This document shows positions 22,057-33,915 of a DNA stretch of 64,000 bases, one piece after another (within the stretch, counting starts at the first letter, position 1; every line of letters begins with the position of its first letter). Origin of the DNA: Trifolium pratense. Lineage: Eukaryota; Streptophyta; Magnoliopsida; Fabales; Fabaceae. The stretch covers positions 26,263,362 to 26,327,361 of the forward strand of contig NC_060061.1 in the NCBI RefSeq assembly GCF_020283565.1, written 5' to 3'. The translations under genes were made by a program, and so were the position numbers. The notes under the pieces were generated by a model. That model saw only the letters and a list, made by a program, of their open reading frames with translations, was not told where the DNA came from and did no database searches.

Positions 22057-22142
22057 AATACGACCTGCGTGTCGTGATTTATTTTATTTTAAATACGACC
22101 TGCGTGTCGTGGTTTATTTTAAATACGGCCTGCGTGTCGTGC
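22057..22142. repeat. Short tandem repeat AAATACGACCTGCGTGTCGTG
   Basis: Three imperfect copies of a roughly 21-bp word built on ACGACCTGCGTGTCGT, itself partly palindromic, are separated by AT-rich spacers in the copia untranslated interior. Confidence 0.7.
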
Positions 22143-23899
22143 ATTTTTATTTATTTATTTAAATAATGAAATTTCTTGAGTTCAAGAGAAGACGACGCCA
22201 AATGATGATACCGACGGAGAAGCTTGAGAAGTTTGCTCGTGGGTCAAAGAATTGTAATAAATTAGTTTATTTAATTCTTGCGTGTTAGGTGGTCATAACC
22301 ATACTACCTAATTTATTTTATTTTATGTATGTGATGCATGAAATGTGTGTTTATATATTTAATTATGTTAGTGCATGTATGAGATGTATGCTTAACATGT
22401 TTTAATGTATGATACCATGTATGCTCTTTTTGTGCTTTATTTACCTGCTAATATAATTGTTAAACATATATTTACATGAGTGTCATGTAAACTGAAACAC
22501 GTTTTGTATGAGATACAAAATACGGTGAGATTAAATTTAATTAAAATCCCTTAAAATAAATATTAAGTTGAAAGCTTTCCAACATTTAGCACCCTTCAAG
22601 ATCAATATCGATCAATGTAGGTTTTGCCAACGTAAAGTGCATTGTCTATATTGATAAGTTGCGGTGAGGTAACCAGTTTACCCGATTGCTATTCATTGGG
22701 TCTAACTTAACTAAAAGAAATATAATATGATTATATGATTTTAGAAGCAAGTGTTGGGTTACTCCATATGATGGATTAGAATAAGTGTTATTCACCCAAC
22801 GGAAAGGATATGAGAGTTGTATGAGATACAATTGGAAAGGAGTTTCCTACCTAAAATAACTATGTTTTGTGTAATCAGTCCAACGCTGACTTAGAACATA
22901 GTAAAATATGGATCTCATTCCCACTAGAAAATCTTCCAACGGGATTTTCCGAATCAAATGTCGAGGGTCATTTGGTTTGAGTAAAATAGTGGGAGCATAT
23001 TTAATTAAAGACCTAGTTAAATATGTTTTAATCATGATACAAATATTCTTATTTTCGTAGTTAGATATATTTGGCATATATTTTATATTTTACTGTAAAA
23101 TGTCCTTACGAAGGATAAATAGTTCAGAAAGGAGTTTCTGAATTGGTACATGTATTGAGAATTGTTCTCTCAAATACGAGAAAAACTACTAATGATTTTG
23201 AAAGAGTCAAAATGAAAGAAAGAAGTAAGACTTCTTCATACATTTTGTTATAGAAAGTTAAATTATTCACTTTTGCATCTTAGGTATATGATACCAAATG
23301 CAAATTTCATATTTGTTGAAATATGAAGTTGTTTGAAAGAAGTGAAAAATTGACTATAGATAAAGTCAACTTACGTTTAGAATGAAATAGTTTCATTGAT
23401 CGTAGAAATTGAGTTTGACATGGAACCAAATAATTGTTATTAAGTTTCATTTAATAATAGAAGCATTGAACCTAAACCTTGTATTGACAAGAAAAAGGAC
23501 CACTTGTTTGAATAATAGACAAATGTTGTTTCATTATCCAAAATGTTTTCTATTCCAGTGTTCTAATCAAGTAATGAAATTGAGTTTCATCAACTTGATA
23601 ACCTTATCTATAACAAGCATAAATAAGGATCAAATTAGATTTGGACCTTGTGTATATTAGTGGCAATATTGTTTAGTACTAATAAAGTGAGACACACATT
23701 TCCAGATTCCATGGATATGAGTTTTGGACTCATTTGATTTATATCATTTGAAAGATGTGAGTTCCACTTTTGAAAATAGCTCGGTATGTCAATTACCAAA
23801 TAAGGTGAAGTGACATTTGATCTATTGGAACTATATACATATGAGATGTATATGGACCACTAAACTTATTTGCTAGATATAATTTTATTTCTCTTTCTT

Positions 23900-25830
23900 C
23901 ATTTACATTACTAATAAGCTTAGTATATGTGAATATGTGTATTGGACACAAACTATGATTCTTTGAATTTGTTCAAAGAATTCATGAATGAAGTAAAGGA
24001 ATTTTTTTTTGAAAAGTATTAAGACCGTACGAACAGGTCGTGATGGTAAATACTTAAATAAGGAGTATAATAATAACTATTTATATTTCATCATGTTTGA
24101 CATGTTTACAAATAGGATAGTTCATTAATATCTCCAACGGCTCTTTCTGAAAATTATTTTAATTACAGTTATTCTTTACCCACAACAAGTTCCGATAAAA
24201 TAAATATAAAGACACCATATTTGATATGGAGGTAAGAGTACCTGATTTGACTTTATGATAGTTTGAGATTGTAAAGGTTTATTAGATAAACTTAATCTCA
24301 AATTGAATGAATGTGTATTTGTGGAAGTACCTAAGGGATACTAATTTTACGACACTCTCTAGGATAAAAGTTGTTTTATTACATGAACTGAAACATTTCT
24401 TTAGAAGAAATATGTCTCTAAAAGAGACAGTGGGAGTGACGTAAAACTTGAGTAAATTCAAGTAACACAAAACACATGTCCTTTCAAAATTGGAACACGA
24501 ATCAATTCCACAAGGTTGTTGTTGGACTATCGGTTCGAGTAGCACAAGAACTAGATGAGTCTAATATGTCCTATCAAAAGTTGAAGGACATGGCCTCACC
24601 ATAACACTTCTGGCGGATAGATAACGAGGTTATATTCCTTAATTGGAATGACCTTGTATATGTATTTGACATATGTATAGGGTTTCGTTGATCTAAAGGA
24701 TGTCAGAAAAGTATATAAAATTATAAAATTCATTTATGAATTAGTGCAAGCCTCCTGATGTTTTAAATTGTTTGCTTTTATTAATGAAGTTTTATGAAAA
24801 CTTAAATTAATAACTGACAATAATAAATCTTGTGCACACAAGGAGGTTAGTGGGAGTATTTAAATTAATCTGGTATTGTATGTGGATGACATATTAATCA
24901 TCAAGACAATTTTCATACGCTACACATGTTAGACATGATTAGGTAATTGTTTCTTGATGAAATACTTTGGTGAGACTTCCTAAAAGTTAGGAATCATGAT
25001 CTATAGAGATAGATTGTTGACATATCTCAACCTTAGCCTATGTACATATTTGATGAAGTATACAAGCACCTCATGTGCTTAATTTTATTGAAATTAATGC
25101 ATACGTCACATGATGTAATTTTGTCTCAAAGACAATATCCAACCTCATTGGATGATAAATGGATACATGAGAAGTATCCATATGATTTGGCAATTGGATT
25201 GATCATGTACATCATGATATGTACTAGACCAGATATCTTATATGTTATTAGCATAAAGATTAGGTACCAAAATTATTTCTAGTCTTAATCACTAGATAAT
25301 TATAAGATTATCCATGGATGTCTTAAAAGGACTAAGGATGGACTTTTGATCAGATCTGGAAAGGATCATTGTAAATGAGTTACAATGATACTGATTTTCC
25401 AAATCGAAGAACAGTATACCCAGGTTGTAGTCTGGAATAAACTTTATGCTCGGATGTCAACTCTGCAAGCTTACAAGCTTCAGAAGATTGATATATCTAT
25501 TACAAAGGTCAAATATATGATTTGAATCGTCTATCTCATAAGATGAGGTAGGAAATTGTTTTCCTTACGTTGCAGATTCCCTTGACCTCATTAAAGATGG
25601 TAACGGTTTAATCTTGCAAGCAAGGGAAAACTAGATCTCACCAACGATTCAAATATAAGTTTTGACACTTTATTTCCTTTTGATAGAAGATCGAAAGTGT
25701 AAATTGGAAGATGTGTCGGTTACCAACACAGGAAAGAGTTCCTTATCCACAAATTGAAAATCTTGCATAGAATATGCTTGATGATCACGCTAGTCCAATA
25801 GATGTTGAGTTAATATCTGATTGGCTTTAG
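23900..25830 (+). pseudogene. Degenerate copia pol (integrase, reverse transcriptase, RNase H)
   Basis: Broken frames keep recognisable copia pol pieces. An integrase-like IKTVRTGRDGKYLNKEY lies near 24020-24075, with acidic residues altered from the family pattern. KVYKIIKFIYELVQAS lies near 24706-24755. The reverse-transcriptase core LVLYVDDILII (catalytic bases 24879-24890) comes next, followed by PYDLAIGLIMYIMICTRPDI near 25168-25228. Stops interrupt every domain, so no functional polyprotein can be made from this copy. Upstream (20850-23900) no intact gag was found. Confidence 0.8.
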
Positions 25831-25844
25831 TGCTAGTGGGAGAT

Positions 25845-27332
25845 TGTTGGAGTAAGCCCTAAAAGCCAATCTGTTTTGATAGAATCTTCTTTTGTATCAT
25901 GACTTTGATTTATATATTTAATATATATAATAAGGCATTTCTTTATTATGTTTGTTTCAAACTAATAAAGTCCCTAGAATAGTTAGTCTAATTAATGGAA
26001 CATTAAGTGTGACTTAATAGTGAGACTCCATTAAATATAAGGACACTATTCTTAAAGTATCCGTAGTCAAGTTTTACTGTGATGTGGGATAACAGTAAAA
26101 CATAGAGACTATTATGTGAGTAGACTGATGACCTCATCTCACGTGTCATGGATATGAGATATCAAGTCTTCACATAGATATAAATATTAGGAGTAATATT
26201 TATATTGAATTGACCCACCATGAGAATACTACATAGTGTGGTATGAAAAATGTCATAAGTTATTCTCATAGTGATAATGGTGTATACCACCCTTCGACCT
26301 GAAACCACTATGAACCCTAGATGTGGAGTAGAGTACTTAGTTGTCGTTCAAACATTGTCCGTAACAGGATGACTATAAAGTCGGTTGATGGGTACTCCAC
26401 AAATCATGCTGAGGGACATGAGTGACCTAGATGGAATTTGCCCCTCATGCATAACAGGAGTAATATCTACGGGCCTCTTGATGGAATATGACTGATAAAA
26501 TGCGTGGCCACGCCGAACTAAGTCAATATGAGATATTGAGCTTATTCGTTACTCAGTATATTCTGGGATCAAGAAATAAGATATTGAACCATACAAGGAT
26601 GACACGATCTATGCCTTGTGTTCAATATAGATATAAGGGCAAAGGGGTAATTATACACACGATCGTTATCATGGAAAGATTTCGTCAGATCACATGACAT
26701 TCTCGTCACTTGGGTAGCAGTGATGTGTTGCTAGATACCGCTCACTGTTTATAATATTAAATATGTGATTTAATATTATTCCCAACGTTACGAGAACCTA
26801 TAGGGTCACACACAAAGGACAGATAGATGAGAGAAATAAATAAGTAAGACTTATTAGTAATTAAATAATTAAGTATGACTTATTATTTAATTAGAGAAGC
26901 GCGGCACACCGTAAAGTATGGTGCGCTTAAGTAAAATACAGCACACCGTAAGGTACGGTGGATACTCAAATAAGTCTATAAAAAGAATACACTTATGTGC
27001 TGAATTTTAACCTAAGAGTTAGTCCTAAAATTTAGAAACCTAGCCGCCGCTCTCTAAACCCTGTTCTCTCTGAATCTCTGGTGGAATTGGCTAGCACCGG
27101 TCATCGGAGAAGTTCTGTTCGTGTGGACTGAGTAGATGCATCGCTACCTTGCTTTGCTCGTGATCAGAAATAGTTTCTACTTCAAAGGTTCTGCACTTCA
27201 AGAGGTAAACACATAAACTTGTGGTTTTGTGTTCGTTGATTTGTGATTAATGGTTTAATCAAGATCTGTTTATCGGGATTGTTCCGCTAAGAGGATTAAT
27301 TTTTTTTGAAAAACCCCTCTTAAATCCCTTCA
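25845..27332 (+). repeat. Copia 3' LTR
   Basis: This 1488-bp LTR starts TGTTGGAGTAAGCCC and ends CCCTTCA. It is followed directly by the GAATA target duplication. Confidence 0.95.
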
Positions 27333-27401
27333 GAATAAAAGTACCAGCATCGTAAATGTCAAGGATAATCATACATGGACAAAACTAGCTAGAGGAATAT
27401 T

Positions 27402-29277
27402 AGTAACTGTTGCTTGGGATAAAGTTTGCACTCCCACCAATGAAGGAGAGTTTGGTCTTCGTTCTTTAAGACATATTAATGAAGCTGCAAATCTTAAATT
27501 GTGGTGGGAGCTATTTACATCATCTAATCATTGGGCGTCCCTTCTCAGAGCTAGGGTGATGCGTAGTTATGGTATTATTGATTATCATATTTCTTCTTCT
27601 ATTTGGTCAGGTATCAGGCATCATATACCTAATGTTACTGATAATACTTGTTGGCAACTTGGTAAGGGTGACCAGATTAATTTCTGGATAGATTATCGGG
27701 TGGGTGACCCTTTGGTGGACCTTTTGGATATTCCTCGCCATTCTCATGCTCTATTACAGGCTAAGGTGACACACTTTATTGCTAATGATCATTGGCTTAT
27801 TCCTCACTCTATTACTTCGAGCTATCCTAATTCGGTGTCGTTATTAAATTCTATCACTATTCCTATTAGTAAAACTAATGATGAGTTAAGATGGATTCAT
27901 TCTGATAGCGGGGTCCTTTCTTTAAAAGATGCTTACTTGTTTCACAGGCCTATAGGGCAACATATTCCTTTGGCTAAAATTATTTGGTGTGAGCCTCCCT
28001 CTAAATCTTGTTTGATGTGGAGAATTATGCATAATAGATTACCTACAGATGATCTTCTCTCTCGTAGAGGTTGTTATATTGTCTCCAAATGCGATCTTTG
28101 TGGGGAGGATGCTGAAACCATTCATCATATTTTTTGTGATTGTTGTTTTTCTAAGGATATTTGGCATTGGTTTGCCTCTGTTCTTTCTTTGCACGTTGAC
28201 ACGAGTACTGTTAGTTCTATTTTTGATATTTGTAACAAAAATTGGAACTCTCAATGTAAAATTGTTGTTATTGCTGCGGTTATTAATATTTTTAATACTA
28301 TATGGTGGTGCAGGAACCAACATAGATTTGAGGGAAAATATATTCGTTGGAGATCTGCGGTCAACACAATTATCTCCAATGTTTCTTTATCTGAAAATTT
28401 ATCTAAAAAAGCTTCTTTCATTTCCATGCAGGAATTCATCATTTTGAAAGCTTTTAATGTCAATGTCCATCATCCCAAAGCACATGTCATCAAAGAAGTC
28501 TTGTGGCAACCTCCGCTTTATAATTGGGTTAAATGCAACACAGATGGTTCAGCGTTGGGTAGCCCCGGTCTTGCTTCTTGTGGGGGTATTTTTAGAGACT
28601 ATACTGCTACTTTTCTTGGGGTTTTTTCTATTAATATTGGAAACTCTTACGCCCTTCATGCTGAACTTATTGGTGTTATGAATGCTGTTGAGATCGCTCA
28701 TTCAAAAGGGTGGAACAATCTTTGGATTGAATCGATTCACAATTGGTTAATTTAGCTTTTAAGTCCTCTCACATTGTCCCTTGGAAGCTTCGTAATATAG
28801 GTTCAATTGCTTGACGTTGACTAAAACCATGAATTTTAGAGCGACTCACATTTATCGTGAAGGGAATTATTGTGCAGATAGAATGACTGCTTTAGGCATT
28901 AATGTTAATGGTTTTTACTGGTGGGACAATGTTCCGCCGAGTGTTCAAGGAGAATATATTAGTAATTTAATGGGTCTTCCGTCTTTTAGATTTTATTAAA
29001 TCCACTGCACTCTTTTTCCCTATCCTTGGTTTTATCCCTTGGGGTATTTCAGGAAAGGTTTTTAATGAGGCGGTGGTAGGTTCCTTGTATTATTGTTTCT
29101 TTGGGTTTTGGTCTAGTCCCCCAAGTTTGTCTCTTTTTCTTTATTTTTAATAAATTTATTAGGGTGCTGCAAATGATAGGTGATAATTATGGGGTGCCAA
29201 CATAGTTGGGATGTCATAGTTATCATGTGATGCATATGCACGCTAATGTTTTATAAAAAAAAAAAAAAAAAAAAAAA
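27402..29277 (+). mobile_element. 5'-truncated LINE insertion
   Basis: The element starts mid-ORF2 and ends in a 23-A tail (29255-29277). The flanks GCTAGAGGAATATT (27388-27401) and GCTAGAAGAATATT (29278-29291) form a 14-bp target duplication with one mismatch. Rejoining the flanks restores the reading frame of the older LINE's RNase H region, confirming that this insertion split it. The truncated 5' end is typical of incomplete target-primed reverse transcription. Confidence 0.88.
27404..29000 (+). pseudogene. Truncated LINE ORF2 C-terminal half (zf-RVT and RNase H), frameshifted
   Basis: The open frame to 28755 begins VTVAWDKVCTPTNEG, downstream of the missing endonuclease and catalytic RT domains. 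It includes a zf-RVT zinc region (CDLCGEDAETIHHIFCDC) and the start of RNase H (WVKCNTDGSALGSPGLASCG, LHAELIGVMNAVEIAH). A single-base shift near 28735, at the third acidic motif, ends the frame early. The rest of RNase H (FRATHIYREGNYCADRMTAL) continues in another frame at 28811-28999. It has no independent function. Confidence 0.85.
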
Positions 29278-29294
29278 GCTAGAAGAATATTGAA

Positions 29295-29744
29295 GTGCAA
29301 TGTCGATCCAACATGTACGTCGAGCAAAATATTTATTGTGTTGGTGCATGTTTGCGAGATGATGGAGGCAGGTTTGTAAAGGCATACATGAAGAGATTAA
29401 AAGGATCACCACACATAGCTTTAGCAGAGGCATTAGGTGTTCTTGATGTATTGAGATGGCTACAAAATGTGCACACAACAGCAGCTCCTATAACTATTGA
29501 AATAGATTGGCTTCAGGTAGTACAAGCAATCAAGTCAAAGAAGTCAAATAAAACCAACTTTGGAGGTATTATAGAAATGTGTCGTAGTTTATTAGTCTTG
29601 AATGAAAACTGTAAGGTTAGTTATATTAGGCGACAAATCAATCGAGTAGCTCACAATTTAGTTCAAGCATCTCGATTTATTGCTAGTCCCCGAGTTTTTA
29701 ATTATTGTACACCTTATATTGAACAAATTATCATGTATGTATAA
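29295..29744 (+). pseudogene. LINE RNase H C-terminal remnant
   Basis: The open stretch encodes a plant-LINE type RNase H: GACLRDDGGRFVKAYMKRLK, HIALAEALGVLDVLRW with the second acidic residue, and TIEIDWLQVVQAI where ESD would be expected. It ends with INRVAHNLVQASR. Its 5' coding continuation is on the far side of the 14-bp TSD at 27388-27401. It is a transposon relic, not a host gene. Confidence 0.7.
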
Positions 29745-29754
29745 AAAAAAAAAG

Positions 29755-30020
29755 ACAAAGCACATTTCATTGAAGTAAAAGCATATTAAGGACATATTTA
29801 AAATTGGATTTCTATTATAAAAAAATAAATTAGAATTTTCGAGTGGTTTCAGCCTCCTTCTAATCGCAGTTACTCCCTACAAAGTCTAACCCATCATCAC
29901 TTGATCAAGTAACTATTGATATAATAATTTTTTTATTGTTTGAGGCCCAAGTATAATGCAGGGGACATGAAACAATAAAAAAACTAAAAAAAGAATAAAA
30001 GTGGACGGACCATGCATGCA
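29755..30020. other. Spacer with a dispersed repeat shared with about 49,650-49,745
   Basis: GTGGTTTCAGCCTCCTTC at about 29842 closely resembles GTGGTTTCAGTCTCCTCC at about 49,650, and the similarity continues for roughly 90 bp (both reach CATCACT...CAA.TAAC). This is probably a dispersed repeat. No gene is present. Confidence 0.45.
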
Positions 30021-30533
30021 CTGTGGCGAGACTGGCGAGTGAGTGTGAACGTAAAACAGTTGTAATTAGGGCGCCGCCGTCCCTTCTTATTCTCTCTGAT
30101 TCGCTCCTTTCCCCTATGAGGGCATTGCTGTAATTTTGGAAACCCTTTTATAGTCCTTGTGACACATTACAATCATCTCTTCTCTCAATATTCTGTTTCT
30201 TCGTCTCTTTAGTTTTATTTCAACGAATCCACACCTTCCAAACTGTTACAACCTTGCTTCTCGTTATCCACTATGTTCATCGTAAGTTCTATTGTTTATT
30301 ATTATTATTATCATTATTTTAGGGTAATCAATTTGTGATGTTTGTTTATGTGTTTTTGTATACAGGAACTAGATTGTCCTGCCAGTGTCAGAAAACAACT
30401 GGCAAACCTGTTTGCTCAAGCTCTCAAAGCAACTGTGCCTACTGAACCTGATGTAGTCCCTTTGATTGATGCATGCGTTGCAAAAAATGGTGCCAAACAT
30501 GCTGATTATCAATGGTAACTTGTTTCGAACTTT

Positions 30534-30790
30534 GGATTGACTTATTTGAGTTTATATACATTACTCACATAAGCATTTGTCATGCTATATGTGAGAGATT
30601 ATGGAACAACTTATGATTGACTTATTTGAGTTTATATGCATGCATTACTGACATAATAAGCACTTGTGAGATTATTTGAGAGAGGTTATGAAACAACTTA
30701 TGATTGACTTATTTGAGTTTATATGCATGCATTACTGACATAATAAGCACTTGGGAGATTATTTGTGAGCGTTTATGGAAACAGCTTATG
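30534..30790. repeat. Three tandem copies of an about 85-bp unit in intron 2 of ArgRS copy 1
   Basis: GATTGACTTATTTGAGTTTA recurs at about 30534, 30614 and 30701, with the following CATTACTGACATAATAAGCA. The intact copy has a related but more diverged region. Confidence 0.75.
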
Positions 30791-31386
30791 ATTGGCTTAT
30801 TTTAGTTGCACTGTATATTGCCAAAAGAAGCTTATTTGCAACTTAAATCAATATATATTTATTTTTTTGAATCCTGGATGCAGTAATAATGCAATGAGTC
30901 TTTTTGCTAAGATTAAAGGAAAAAGCAAGAGGAGTTCAAAAGTCCACGTTCACTTGGAGAGGTAAAATCAGAGATAATTTCCTTAGTTTCCCCCCCCCCT
31001 TTTTTTTAATCCTTTTTATTAATTACTGATTTTGGAATTACATTTTGTTTGTTATTTTTGTCTAATTTAAATCTGTGTTCTTGTTTGTGTAGGGCATTAT
31101 GAAAAATCTTCCTCCATCATAAATGATAGAATCATGCTCTTTTGCTGGTCCTGGATTTGTAAATATTGTCTTATCAAGGAAGTCGATAGCACAGGTGATT
31201 GATTGCATTTATATCTGTAGTTTAAAATTAGAAATAGAATGTATTGTGGGTATGCATGTCTCCACAATTTATAGGCTAGTGTCTGAATTGTAGTGTGCTC
31301 CTAGCGTGTGTTTTTTAGATTATGCACTTAACAGAAAAAAAATATCTCCTGCAGAGCATACAAAAGATGCTTACCGATGGTATTGA

Positions 31387-31647
<261 letters not shown>

Positions 31648-33315
31648 TAGCTGATGTAACATGTAAGTAGTTTTTTTTAATCGCATTCATGATGAAGAAC
31701 ATTAATTGCATTCCTTTCAAATTAAATGAAGTTGTGGAGCCATAAAATAATAATTTAGATATTGAACTATTTAAATTGCGACCAAATTAACAATGTTTAC
31801 ACATGACAGACTTGCTTAAGTTATAGAACATTCTTTTTTGGATGATCTTATTTGGGTATTGGAGCATATGGCTTAAAATTGATGCATTGATTTTGCAGTT
31901 CGGAATGTTGATTGCACACCTCTTTGAGGAATATCCGAACCCAGACAATGTTAATAAGTCTGATATTGGAGATCTACAGGTAAGATAACATTTGGAAGTG
32001 AAATGCATACCAGTTTTTAGTTTACTAGTTGCATGCCTATTGCCATTGAATTAAATGTAATTAATAAATATGCATTTACATTCCAAGACATCTAGAAGTT
32101 AATTTGTTACAAATACCCTGTAACCTAAATAGATAATATAAGCTGCTACTTTCTCATGAAACTGCCAACAGCCTTTAAAAGATAAGTATTTGATTTTCTT
32201 GGCGAATAAGCTGTATACTGTGTTTGCGAATAAACTTTTTAACCTAACAGTTTTTTCTGTAAATCAGATCAACACTTCCATTTCCACTTTTTGTTGTTTT
32301 TTAAAATTGGAAAATGTCAATGTGAGATTCAGTAATAAATTTTCAGGACTATGCTTGACTGCAGATACTAGTTATTAGTATAAATGATTAATCAACCTTG
32401 AAGTGACCATATTTATCGGTCTTTATGGATAAGATATTTATGTTTTCATTGTTATTTAGCTTCAATGCAAAATTATTTTAGTTATTCTGAAATTATTGGA
32501 GTTGGTGCATTTTTAGGCATTCTATAAGGCCTCAAAATTGAAGTTTGATAAGGATCCTAATTTTAAGTTAAATGCATAGCAGTCAGTGGTCAAGCTCCAG
32601 GTAAATTTTACTTAATTTTCCCCCCCTTTCTGCCCCCTATTTGTGAGATCACAGGGAATTGGTTATTCATTTTTTTGTTTGCCTGAATTTTGATTTCAGG
32701 GAGGGGATCCAAAGTATCTCAAGGCATGGAAGCAAATATGCGATATTAGTAGGACTGAATTTAACAAGGTCTATCAACGCCTTGGAATTCGTTTGGAAGA
32801 GATGGTAATGGTTCTAATTTCTGTTGTATCCCCCATGAAGAATTTCTTATCTTTTTCTTTTCTCTTGCTTTCGTGTTGGGCCTCTTAGAATTCTATGTGT
32901 GCCTTATATATGTTTGGTTTTGTAGAAATTATGTCTGTTGGTATGGCTTTGATTATGTATTTTAGCCACAGATATACTACATTCTATGTAGTAAATTGTG
33001 TCTTCTTCCTTGTTCTGTGATGGCCATAAGTTGGCTTGTTGCTTGAATTAGCATTAGAGAACTATGCGATATCTAGCTCACTCATAAGCTTGTTGGTTTT
33101 TTCTGTTTGAATTCTATTCTTAGTTCAATTCTTAGTTCAACTAGACTAATTAGTTATTATTATGACTCCTTTATTTTCCTATTGTTGCAACAATAGATTT
33201 GGTCACAGTGAGTGTAGTTGTAGCAGCAATTAATTTGGATAAGCATACATTGTAGCAAAAAATTGATCAAAAAATATCTTGAATTTATTTTAGCAGTCAT
33301 TACAGATTTTATTTT

Positions 33316-33915
33316 ATTGATTAACAATGTTGTGTTTTACTTTGTAGTGATGGGTGGTGTATTTGGCCACAGCCAGAAAGCTTCTTTAATCCATTAATCC
33401 CTCCAACTTTGAAGAAACTGGAGAAATTAGGGCTGATTGAAGACAGTGATGGTGCTCGTGTGATATTTGTTGAGGGTGTAGACATACCACTAATTGCCGT
33501 GAAAAGAGATGGTGGCTACAACTACTTTTCAACCGATCTAGCATCACTTTGGTTAGTTTTTAGTTTTAGATTTTTTGGATATCTTCTTGACACTTGTCAT
33601 GTGACTCACATGAATATTGATTAACAATATTGTGTTTTACTTTGTACTGATGGGTGGTGTATTTGGCCACAGCCAGAAAGCTTCTTTAATCCATTAATCC
33701 CTCCAACTTTGAAGAAACTGGAGAAATTAGGGCTGATTGAAGACAGTGATGGTGCTCGTGTGATATTTGTTGAGGGTGTAGACATACCACTAATTGCCGT
33801 GAAAAGAGATGGTGGCTACAACTACTTTTCAACCGATCTAGCATCACTTTGGTTAGTTTTTAGTTTTAGATTTTTTGGATATCTTCTTGACACTTGTCAT
33901 GTGACTCACATGAAT
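33316..33915. repeat. 300-bp tandem duplication containing exon 9 of ArgRS copy 1
   Basis: Two successive 300-bp units (boundaries approximate) each carry the end of intron 8 and the complete exon 9 (33373-33551 and 33673-33851). The exon copies appear identical. The units differ at a few intronic bases, such as GTAGTGATGGG versus GTACTGATGGG. Confidence 0.92.

Larger units (their letters stand above)
19352..27332 (+). mobile_element. Ty1/copia LTR retrotransposon with near-identical LTRs and decayed pol
   Basis: The element is 7981 bp long and flanked by the 5-bp target duplication GAATA (19347-19351 and 27333-27337). LTRs start TGTTGGAG and end TTCA. The primer-binding site TGGTATCAGAGC, complementary to initiator tRNA-Met as in copia elements, follows one base after the left LTR. 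A purine-rich tract (GTGGGAGAT) precedes the right LTR. The interior shows copia integrase, reverse transcriptase (YVDD) and RNase H traces in gag-pol order but with many stops. It inserted into the older LINE fragment. A MITE lies inside. Confidence 0.95.
19190..29754 (+). mobile_element. Old LINE 3' fragment, split by two later insertions
   Basis: Three pieces belong together: about 19190-19351, 27333-27401 and 29292-29754. Read across the two insertion points on the plus strand, they form the end of a LINE ORF2. The zf-RVT/RNase H linker has LWTLWWRRNQKYWNDK; it continues through DWVQIQAKKN and WTKLARGILKCN into an RNase H domain (VGACLRDDGGRFVKAYMKRL). The fragment ends in an A-run at 29743-29753. 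An in-frame termination and other changes show it is decayed. The endonuclease and reverse transcriptase parts are absent. The left limit is uncertain. Confidence 0.75.
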
